From PoT sp049331405 (GTDB lineage: Bacteria; Planctomycetota; Planctomycetia; Isosphaerales; Isosphaeraceae): DNA of 64,000 nucleotides. This document shows positions 7,548 to 14,555 of this stretch, piece by piece; positions within the stretch are counted from its first letter, which is position 1, and the number at the start of each line of letters is the position of its first letter. The stretch spans positions 8,308,001 through 8,372,000 of the forward strand of contig NZ_CP186274.1 in the NCBI RefSeq assembly GCF_049331405.1. Direction: 5' to 3'. The position numbers and the translations under genes were made by a program. The notes under the pieces are model-generated. The model saw nothing but the letters and a program-made list of their open reading frames with translations, was not told the origin of the DNA and did not search any database.

Positions 7548-8809
7548 GGGCTATTGACGGATTCATTGTGGGGAGGTTAGAGAAGCGTCTTCGGCTTAGA
7601 ACGACCCCTTTCGAGATCCTTGGCATGGACGCACCCTCAAATCTCGGCTTGCTCCATTTCCTCGATGAGGTCCTCGACCCTCGCAGTCGACACGGCCGCC
7701 AGCATCCCCTATCGGCCGTCCTCGCCTTGGCCTGCTGCGCCATCATGTGTGGCTCCCGCAGTTATGCCGCCATCGGCCAATGGGCCCACGACCAGGACAT
7801 CGCGTTCATGCATCGCCTCGGATTCACTAGGCGTCCTCCCAAGTCCGGCGGCATTCGCAAGGTCCTCATGGCCCTCTCGCCGGCCGCACTGGAGGCGGCC
7901 TTGACCCGCTGGGCCGAGGCCCTGCTCGGCCAAATCCCCGCGGAGGACGAAGGCCTCCTTGCCCCCTTCGCCCTGGACGGTAAGTCGGTTCGCGGCAGCT
8001 TCGATGGCCTGAACAAAGCCGTTCATCTGCTCTCGCTGGTCGCCCACCGATCCGGGCTGACCGTGGCCCAGGCCAAGGTGCCCGACGGCGCCAAGGACAA
8101 GACGAATGAACATAAGGCCGCCCTCCAGCTCCTCTCGGGGTTGGTCCTCGAGGGCCGTCTCATCACCGGCGATGCCATCTTCTGTCAACGCGACCTGAGC
8201 CGTCAGATCGTCGACAGCGGCGGCCATTACCTCTGGGTGGTCAAGGACAATCAGCCCGCACTCCTGGCCGACATCCGAGCGGCCTTCGCCCCGGGAGCCG
8301 TAGAGGCTCTTTCCCCCCCGGCAGCGGCGCCTCTGGCTTGAGGCCATCGACACAGCGACCACCTTGGAGAAAGGACATGGCCGCACCGAGCGTCGCACGT
8401 CGACGGCCACGACGGCCCTGAACGGCTATCTGGACTGGCCCGGAGTGGGCCAGGTCGGCCGAATCGACTCGGTCGTGCTGCGCGACGGCAAGCGCACCAC
8501 GGAGACCCGCCACTTCATCACCAGCGTGCCGCGTTCGATGGCCGGTGCCGAGGAACTCCTGCGCTGGTCGCGCGGCCATTGGACCATCGAGAACCGCTCG
8601 CACCATGTGCGAGACGTGAGCCTGGGAGAAGATGCCAGCCGGATTCGCAAAGGCTTCGGCCCCGAGGTCTTTGCGGCGTTACGGAACCTGGCCCTCGGCT
8701 TGATACGATCGACGGGGAGCACCAACATCGCCGGGGCGATGCGAAGGAATGCCAGCCGCATCAGCGATCTCTTCGCCACGCTGGGCATCTTCTAACTGTG
8801 ATTAGCCGT
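7548..8809 (+). mobile_element. ISAs1-family insertion sequence, about 1262 bp
   Basis: Bounded by the 12-base direct repeats. The ends form an imperfect inverted repeat: left GGGCTATTGAC, right (complement) CGGCTAATCAC, 8 of 11 matching. Inside is one transposase gene in two frames. The recent-looking duplication and complete gene length suggest a fairly young insertion that has since been inactivated by a frameshift. Confidence 0.75.
7625..8795 (+). pseudogene. ISAs1-family transposase, frameshifted
   Basis: DDE transposase. The first frame runs to a stop at 8339-8341 and holds the N-terminal LLHFLDEVLDPRSRHGRQHPL region, the first catalytic Asp (FALDGKSVRGS) and the second (ITGDAIFCQRDL). 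The second frame, open from 8304, holds the ATTLEKGHGRTERR segment and the catalytic Glu in HWTIENRSHHVRDVSLGEDASR. Removing one C from the seven-C run at 8313-8319 joins the two as LSPRQRRLWLEAIDTATTLE, giving about 389 residues, the normal ISAs1 length. A GTG at 7568 is an alternative start. The shift could be a real mutation, a sequencing error, or less likely a programmed slip; programmed frameshifting is not typical of ISAs1. Confidence 0.88.
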
Positions 8810-8821
8810 GGGAGGAGGCCA
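8810..8821. repeat. Right copy of 12-base direct repeat
   Basis: Second copy of GGGAGGAGGCCA; see 7536-7547. Confidence 0.7.
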
Positions 8822-8844
8822 CCGTTACGCCGAGTCTGGCGACT

Positions 8845-9519
8845 TCAATGAGGCTGTTCTGCGGCTGCCTCGACTTTCAACTCCTCGGTGTCGATCTCGC
8901 ATTTGCGCAAGAATTCGTGCAGATGCTCGTGGTCGTGTTCGCGCCCGAGGAGTTCCCTTAGGGCCTTCAGGCCTCGGTTGACCGGCTGATCGAGGCCTCG
9001 CGAGGGATGCGTGGAGACGGGGACCGGTACCTTCCGAGCTCGACGAGCCCCGAAGACCGCCAGGATATGCCGCACCGCACGATAGGCGAACCAGTAGCCG
9101 ACCACGTTCGGCCCTGGCAAAGGAGCCAGCAGGACGGTGATGGGCGTGACCAGGGCGTTTAGGCTGAACCAGATCCAGTGCCGTCGTTCGCGCTGCGAAA
9201 GGTACTGGAGCCAGATCTCCTGCACATGCTCCTTCGAGAGCTTGGGGGCGTGATGGATCTTCACGTTCTGGGCATGGCGGAGCCGCAGGAGCAGGCCTTC
9301 GTCGGCGAACGTCGCTCGCTGGAGCCACTCCCAGACGGCTTTCACGCGCCCCTTGGCCCCGTCATGATTCTCGGACCAGGAGGCCCGCATCTCGTTGGCT
9401 TTCTTTTCGAACCACCCGCGCACGCCCGTGTGCTCCACTTTGGGCGTATCCATCTCGAGCGCGGGTGCCGAATAGAAGATGTTTCGGCCATCGTTGGTAT
9501 GAATTAAGTAGATTTTCAT
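8845..9519 (-). CDS. Mitochondrial K+/H+ exchange-related (KHE1-like) family protein
   Basis: 224 residues. It begins MKIYLIHTNDGRNIFYSAP. The central part is basic and helical (LLLRLRHAQNVKIHHAPKLS). Two hydrophobic segments around residues 115-155 contain VTPITVLLAPLPGPNVVGYWFAYRA, a pattern I associate with the KHE1-like family. The C-terminus is acidic and His-rich (REHDHEHLHEFLRK). The name comes from eukaryotic mitochondrial proteins; the bacterial role is not established. No partner gene is adjacent, and the ribosome site is weak. The assignment rests on the PGPN membrane hairpin and overall layout, so I hold it at moderate confidence. Confidence 0.5.
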   Translation of the reverse strand: MKIYLIHTNDGRNIFYSAPALEMDTPKVEHTGVRGWFEKKANEMRASWSENHDGAKGRVKAVWEWLQRATFADEGLLLRLRHAQNVKIHHAPKLSKEHVQEIWLQYLSQRERRHWIWFSLNALVTPITVLLAPLPGPNVVGYWFAYRAVRHILAVFGARRARKVPVPVSTHPSRGLDQPVNRGLKALRELLGREHDHEHLHEFLRKCEIDTEELKVEAAAEQPH

Positions 9520-9960
9520 CTCAACGCGGTCGTCACCGGCCTCTTACGAGTGAACGCCGTTCTTCGACGGCTGACAATACTTCAATCTTACGCTAAATCT
9601 GTCCTCGGTGTTCAAAGGCTCTTCGGCCAATAGACCAAGTGCATCTAGTGCGCCATAACTACGAAGGATTCGCTCCGCCACGGTTGCCACTGTTTCCCAT
9701 TTGTGCGTGGGTACCGGAAAACTTCGGGAACCGCACTCGCAACCTAACCCATTGCTAAATAAGGGATTAATGTTGAAGTTCCACGCAAAATGAGGCCCTA
9801 AGTGCAGACTTTATCAGTGATTCAACGGGCTCAGCCCGGACGGCACTAGGCTGGCTCATCCCTTATGGTAAACTTTACGGTTTGATGAAGATCCGCGATT
9901 GCCGGGAGCGATTCGAACTTCGATGCGCGGGTCTCGACTTATCGATGATAGGTTTCTGCA
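9520..9960. other. Intergenic region between divergent genes
   Basis: About 440 bases, clearly richer in A+T than the flanks (for example around 9750-9880). It must hold the promoters of the KHE1-like gene (minus) and the CHAD gene (plus). A short palindrome GTAAACTTTAC lies near 9870. I see no gene or RNA I can support. Confidence 0.5.
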
Positions 9961-10914
9961 ATGTCCCGACACGTAACGGAATCGCCTGATTTCACGAGGA
10001 ACGGAATCGGTTCCCAGCTGACGACCATGCCCCGGCTAGCACTCGACGAGCCGATGACCTCCCTGATCCAGGCGTCACTTGTACGCGCCCTCGACCGGAT
10101 GAGGACCTCCGATCCGGCCGTGCGACAAGGGGACATGGAGGGCATGCATAAGATGCGTGCCACCACTCGTAGGCTCCGGAGTGAACTCCGGTTCTACGAG
10201 GAGTACGTCGACCCCGAGTGGGCGTTCGAGCTCGAGGAGGACCTCAAATGGCTCGCGTCCAAGCTCGGGTTGGTCCGTCAGTTCGACGTCCTACGCGACA
10301 GGTTCCGCGCCTCGGCCGGATCGCTGGAGTCGTCGATCGGGCCTATTTTCCAGACGCTCGGGGAACGTCGGGCCCGCGCCGCCCTCGAATTGCAGTGCGT
10401 CATCGACGGCATCCGTTACGAGGACCTCTGGCATCGTCTCCAGACGATGATCGAACACCCGACGTATGAGGACTCTGCTCTGGCGCCTTGCCGCGAAATC
10501 ATCCCCGATCTCGTCGCCGATGCGTGGAAGAAACTCAAAAAGAAGGCACGAAAACTGAAGGACTCGAGCGAAGACGAAGACTTCCACGACGTCCGGAAAC
10601 GGGCGAAGCGGGCTCGTTACGCGGCGGAAGCCGTCGCGAAAGCCCTGCCCTCCGCGCGGAAGAGAGACGCTCTCAGGTTCGCTGTGGCCGCCACCCACAT
10701 CCAGGACATCCTCGGCGAGCATCAGGACGCCGCCGACGCCATCCACTTCATCCAGGACGTGGCGTCGGAGTTTCCCGACGATGGTGCTTTTAACCTCGCC
10801 GCGGGGAGGATGATCGAGCGAGAAACCTATGTCCTAGACACGAGCCGGGACAAGTTCTTCGAAGCCTGGAAGCCATTCGATCACCGCAAGAATCGCCGCT
10901 GGTTCCACTCCTGA
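9961..10914 (+). CDS. CHAD-domain protein
   Basis: 317 residues, all alpha-helical and rich in charged residues. The CHAD signature is seen twice: GMHKMRATTRRLRSELRFYEEYV near residue 61 and DFHDVRKRAKRARYAAEAV near residue 205, plus THIQDILGEHQDAADAIHFI. CHAD domains bind inorganic polyphosphate through these conserved His, Lys and Arg patches and are often found near polyphosphate enzymes or CYTH domains; neither is adjacent here. The start at 9961 has a weak ribosome site. A 12-bp hairpin directly after the stop probably ends the transcript. Confidence 0.85.
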   Translation: MSRHVTESPDFTRNGIGSQLTTMPRLALDEPMTSLIQASLVRALDRMRTSDPAVRQGDMEGMHKMRATTRRLRSELRFYEEYVDPEWAFELEEDLKWLASKLGLVRQFDVLRDRFRASAGSLESSIGPIFQTLGERRARAALELQCVIDGIRYEDLWHRLQTMIEHPTYEDSALAPCREIIPDLVADAWKKLKKKARKLKDSSEDEDFHDVRKRAKRARYAAEAVAKALPSARKRDALRFAVAATHIQDILGEHQDAADAIHFIQDVASEFPDDGAFNLAAGRMIERETYVLDTSRDKFFEAWKPFDHRKNRRWFHS

Positions 10915-10930
10915 TAGAATGAGCCCACCT

Positions 10931-10958
10931 CGAGGCGACTCGAAGCCGAGTCGCCTCG
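10931..10958 (+). terminator. 12-bp perfect hairpin after the CHAD gene
   Basis: CGAGGCGACTCG (10931-10942), loop AAGC, CGAGTCGCCTCG (10947-10958). There is no T-run. It ends only 3 bases before the TTG that opens the next gene, so it could also mask that gene's ribosome site. Confidence 0.6.
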
Positions 10959-10961
10959 CAC

Positions 10962-11753
10962 TTGACCCACCCCAACGATCCGGAGACCCTCCCCTTGCAA
11001 TGGCAGGACATGACCTGGGCGGCGCTCGCCGCACTCCCTCCTGACACTCCCATCGTGATCCCGATCGCCGCCGTGGAGCAGCACGGCCGGCACCTGCCCG
11101 TCTTCACCGATAGCATGCTTCTCGGCGAGGTCGTACGACGAGCCTCGGGAGCGCTGGGAGACAAGGTCGTCTGGACCCCCCTACTCTGGCTCGGCAACTC
11201 GCACCACCACATCGATTTCCCGGGCACGCTCTCGGCCTCCGCGCGCACGTACCTCGACGTCCTCGGAGACCTGATTGAAAATGTGATCACGCACGGGTTC
11301 CGTCGCATCGTGCTCCTCAACGGGCACGGCGGAAACATCGTGCCGTCACAGCAGGCCACCTTCGAAGTCCGCCAACGGCACCGCGATCGCGACGATTTGT
11401 TGCTCCTCGCGACGACATACTGGACCCTCGGCGCCTCGCCTCCCGAGGCCGATGCCTCGATCGTGCAGACGAAGATGGATCACGCGTGCGAGTGGGAAAC
11501 GTCGATGATCCTGCGCCTGGCTCCCCACCTCGTCGGGGATATCTCCACCCTGGAGCCGGTCTCCTCGACAGGACGATTCGAGCCGGCGAACCGCGCCTGG
11601 ATCACGCGCGAGCGGAGCACCGAAGGCTACCTGGGCGACCCGCGCCAGGCCACGAAGGAGAAAGGCGAAACGCTCTTCCAACTCTTTTCCGCCGACGTCG
11701 TCGCCTTGCTCGAACGAGTCGCGGACTGGGATGGGACTACCTGGGGTCCTTGA
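10962..11753 (+). CDS. Creatininase-family amidohydrolase
   Basis: 263 residues by the TTG start. It belongs to the creatininase family, metal-dependent hydrolases that include creatinine amidohydrolase and mycofactocin MftE-like proteases. Metal-ligand motifs are present: AAVEQHGRHLPVFTDSM (Glu, His and Asp), LGNSHHHIDFPGTLS, IVLLNGHGGN, and the late Glu in HACEWETSMILRL. The substrate is unknown and no mycofactocin genes are nearby. The start is ambiguous: TTG 10962 lies against a strong hairpin and has no ribosome site; in-frame TTG 10995 and ATG 11010 are alternatives, but MTWAALAAL at 11010 would trim conserved residues. Confidence 0.8.
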   Translation: MTHPNDPETLPLQWQDMTWAALAALPPDTPIVIPIAAVEQHGRHLPVFTDSMLLGEVVRRASGALGDKVVWTPLLWLGNSHHHIDFPGTLSASARTYLDVLGDLIENVITHGFRRIVLLNGHGGNIVPSQQATFEVRQRHRDRDDLLLLATTYWTLGASPPEADASIVQTKMDHACEWETSMILRLAPHLVGDISTLEPVSSTGRFEPANRAWITRERSTEGYLGDPRQATKEKGETLFQLFSADVVALLERVADWDGTTWGP

Positions 11754-11800
11754 TCCCCATACTTCCGAGAATGTCGCTCCCTCGCTAAAATATCGACAGG

Positions 11801-11830
11801 CCATGGGTCGCTGATCGATGCGACCCATGG
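11801..11830. terminator. Bidirectional terminator between convergent genes
   Basis: CCATGGGTCGC (11801-11811) pairs with GCGACCCATGG (11820-11830) around 8 bases. On the minus side it is followed by an AT-rich tract containing ATATTTTAG, which suits the LEPR-XLL gene. It may also stop transcription from the creatininase-family gene. Confidence 0.7.
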
Positions 11831-11883
11831 TCCGTACTCGCATTCCGCAGCGGTCGGCCGCGCCACAGTCAATGCATCGGCAG

Positions 11884-12615
11884 TTACGCGCGGTTGCCCA
11901 TCACGCCAAGGTTGTTGAAGATCCCGTCGGCGTTGACCAGGCCGTTGATGACCACGAAGGCCTTGCCCATCGTGGTCACGCGGCCTCGCCCGGCACCCGT
12001 CGGCCGATAGTGGATGTCGAGCGTGCCCGACCCGCCCCCGAGCGTACCGGCCGAGGTATAGAGGCCGCCGCTCGTCGGATCGACGGTCCAGGTGAAATGC
12101 GTGGGGAGCTTGCCGGGGGTCGTCGGGGCCGGCGCGGAGAGGTCGAGGATGAGATTGCTGCCCGTCGTCGACGTATTCCTCGGAATCAGGGCGGCAACCC
12201 CCGAGATCGGCTCGCTCGGGTCGGTGTAGGTGAAGAAACGAAGCTGCATGTCGATGTTGAGCGACTGATTCGATGAGCCGGAGGTCGTCACGTACCCCTG
12301 CATCACCTGATCGGTATAGCGGCCAGGCCCCGTGGTGTAGGTTCCAGAGAGTTTCGCGGTGTAGCGCTGGCGTAGGAGCTCGCGTGCTGTCGGCTGCGGA
12401 GTCGCCGATGAATCGGCCGCTGCGGCGGTCTCGCTCGGGTTCGTGGTTCCGGCGCGGGTGAGGATCGCCTGCACCGCGGGTGCGCCGCTGACGAGGCTCT
12501 CCTGACGAGCCATGTAGATCGGCGCGACCGAGAGCAATTCGCGCGACTCGAGCCGCTCGAGCAGCATGCTACGAGGACGCCGTTTCGCCTGTCGCGTTCG
12601 GTTCAGGAAAAACAT
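11884..12615 (-). CDS. LEPR-XLL motif surface or secreted protein
   Basis: 243 residues from ATG 12615, which has GGGGAGA upstream. The N-terminus is basic (NRTRQAKRRPRSML) and carries LERLESRELLS, the LEPR-XLL pattern found at the start of many large planctomycete surface proteins and thought to be a sorting or anchoring signal. The remainder is Ser/Thr/Gly-rich and beta-like (KLSGTYTTGPGRYTDQVMQG, LPTHFTWTVDPTSGGLYTS, GTLDIHYRPTGAGRGRV). No cysteine or catalytic motif stands out. It lies about 107 bases downstream of the TolC-family gene on the same strand, so co-transcription is possible. Its role is unknown. Confidence 0.75.
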   Translation of the reverse strand: MFFLNRTRQAKRRPRSMLLERLESRELLSVAPIYMARQESLVSGAPAVQAILTRAGTTNPSETAAAADSSATPQPTARELLRQRYTAKLSGTYTTGPGRYTDQVMQGYVTTSGSSNQSLNIDMQLRFFTYTDPSEPISGVAALIPRNTSTTGSNLILDLSAPAPTTPGKLPTHFTWTVDPTSGGLYTSAGTLGGGSGTLDIHYRPTGAGRGRVTTMGKAFVVINGLVNADGIFNNLGVMGNRA

Positions 12616-12722
12616 CGCGGAAATCTCCCCTACTCCTCGCGAAGCGAAAAGCTGACGCACCGTGATTGCCGCACGTCCGGTCAAGCACGCAGCCTGTTTG
12701 CCCTTCGATGCGTCCGGACTCG

Positions 12723-14324
12723 TCAAGGCAGGACGCGAACGCCTACAGCCGTGTTCAGGTCGAGCATGGCACGGCGATGCCGCACGAGGGCGTCTCGGAA
12801 AACCTTGACGATGTCGTTGTACGCCCGCTGGGCCTCGAAGTAGTCGATGATATTGGTCTCGCCGCCGAGCCAACGCTCGTAGGCCGTGTCGCGAACCTTG
12901 CGCGAAGCGGGCAGGACTTCGCGTTCGAGTTCCAGGACTCGGGTCCGACTCACCTGGAACTCTCGCACGGCCTCGTCGACGTCGTAACCGACCTGGTTCT
13001 CGAGATTCGCCAACTCCACCTGCGTCTGGGTCAGGTTGAACTTCGACCTCGCGATGTTGCCCTGGTTCCGGTTGTAGATCGGGAGGGCGACCGTGGCACC
13101 GATCGCATACGAGTAGGCGCTCTTCAGGCCGAGCGGCGCGTTGTTCTGCATCGTATACGGTTGCAGGAGCAAATAAACATCCGAGTATCGATTCGCATGG
13201 GCGAGCTTGACGTCTGCCTGGGCGCGATGGAGACCTAGGCGGAAGGCGATGAGGTCGGGGCGACTGTTCATCGCCATGTCCATCAAGGCATGCTCATCGA
13301 CGGGCAAAGGCCGGACGTCCCGGAGGGTCGATCGCAGCTTGATGGCGTCCGCCTCCTCACGCTTCAAGTTCAAGAGGAGTCCCAACGTCCTCTTGGACTT
13401 CTGCAAAACCTGCAACGCATCGTGGATCTGGAGCTGGCCTTGCTCCAACTGGGCGCGGGTGACGAGGAGGTCAGCCGGCTTGATCTGCTCCTTCTCGAGG
13501 AGCTTGAGATTGACCTGGAGGATCTTCTCGAGGCCGACCACGTACGCCTTGCTATACTCGAGGGCCGAGGACGCGGCCGAGACATCGACATAAGCCGTGT
13601 ACAGGTTATCTATCTGAAGACGTACCGAGTCCTGGAACTGGGCCTCGGTGACTTTCTTGGCGGCCTCGGCCACGTGTGTCCTGGCCTTGCGCTTGCGCCA
13701 AACGTCGATGGGGAGAGTGACGTTGACGTCGTACTGCGTCTGTCCGCCCGGTCGATTATTCGAATAGTGGCCGTAAGGCACGAGCTGGCTGTCGGCGTAG
13801 AAGATCGGGTTGGCCCGAAGGCTCGCGGTCAGGACGTCGGCCTCCGCCATTGGGATTTCGAATTTGAGGGCGGTCAGGCTGAGGTTCTGGTCGAGCAGCC
13901 TCCCGATCGCCGCTTCCAGGGTGAGGCCATCGGCAGGCCCGGGATCCTCGGGCTTGGTCGGTTCCTCGAGTTGCCCATAGCTCGGGATGTCGGCCGGTGG
14001 AAGCACCTGCGGCTTGAATCGTACTGTCGGCTGCTTGAGGTTGACCGTCGGGGCGCTGAGCTGGTCGAGTGGGACGCGCGTGACCGAGGGACCCGGTCGG
14101 CCGCCGAAGAGGCTGTCCTGCGTCATCACGGGCGCGACGTCGAAGCCCGAAGTGCCAGATGCCCCGACGGCAGGGCCCAGGCTGCCTCGACTATCGGGAG
14201 CCCCCGGCGGTTCCTCGACATCGACCTGGGGGCCCTGGGCCCGGGCGCTCGTGGAGAACGCTAGCAACAAGCCGAATGCCAGCAGGCGTACGACAGGATT
14301 GTGACCCGCGAGGGTTCGACGCAT
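12723..14324 (-). CDS. TolC-family outer-membrane efflux protein
   Basis: 533 residues with a signal peptide (LLAFGLLLAFSTSARAQ). A Pro-rich linker of about 110 residues comes first. Two repeats of the outer-membrane efflux fold follow, seen in GLTLEAAIGRLLDQNLSL, YDVNVTLPIDVWRKRKA, ALMDMAMNSRPDLIAFRLGL and ATVALPIYNRNQGNIARSKF. TolC-like trimers form the outer-membrane duct of tripartite pumps and type I secretion systems. No inner-membrane pump or adaptor gene is adjacent, so the partner is elsewhere. AGGAGGT precedes the ATG. Family certain; transport substrate unknown. Confidence 0.9.
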   Translation of the reverse strand: MRRTLAGHNPVVRLLAFGLLLAFSTSARAQGPQVDVEEPPGAPDSRGSLGPAVGASGTSGFDVAPVMTQDSLFGGRPGPSVTRVPLDQLSAPTVNLKQPTVRFKPQVLPPADIPSYGQLEEPTKPEDPGPADGLTLEAAIGRLLDQNLSLTALKFEIPMAEADVLTASLRANPIFYADSQLVPYGHYSNNRPGGQTQYDVNVTLPIDVWRKRKARTHVAEAAKKVTEAQFQDSVRLQIDNLYTAYVDVSAASSALEYSKAYVVGLEKILQVNLKLLEKEQIKPADLLVTRAQLEQGQLQIHDALQVLQKSKRTLGLLLNLKREEADAIKLRSTLRDVRPLPVDEHALMDMAMNSRPDLIAFRLGLHRAQADVKLAHANRYSDVYLLLQPYTMQNNAPLGLKSAYSYAIGATVALPIYNRNQGNIARSKFNLTQTQVELANLENQVGYDVDEAVREFQVSRTRVLELEREVLPASRKVRDTAYERWLGGETNIIDYFEAQRAYNDIVKVFRDALVRHRRAMLDLNTAVGVRVLP

Positions 14325-14555
14325 ACCAGACGACCTCCTGTCGTCGGATTACCACGGCGGGAGCATTGGCCTGCCTCGCTCGGCGCAGGACCGCATGCTC
14401 GATCCGGCTCCCTCCATGGAGGGTTTATCGGACGGGGTGGGTAGGCCCTTGATCGCCTTACGGCCTCAACGAGGCCACCTTCCTGGCTTCCTCGCAATAA
14501 TCAAGAGATCCAAACCCACCCCCACAACCGGCATGATCGCGCCCACCGGAATCGA

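Noticed and set aside
8313..8319. Programmed frameshift in the transposase
   Set aside because: ISAs1 elements normally encode one uninterrupted transposase, and there is no slippery heptamer of the known A-rich type or downstream pseudoknot that I can see. A plain indel is simpler.
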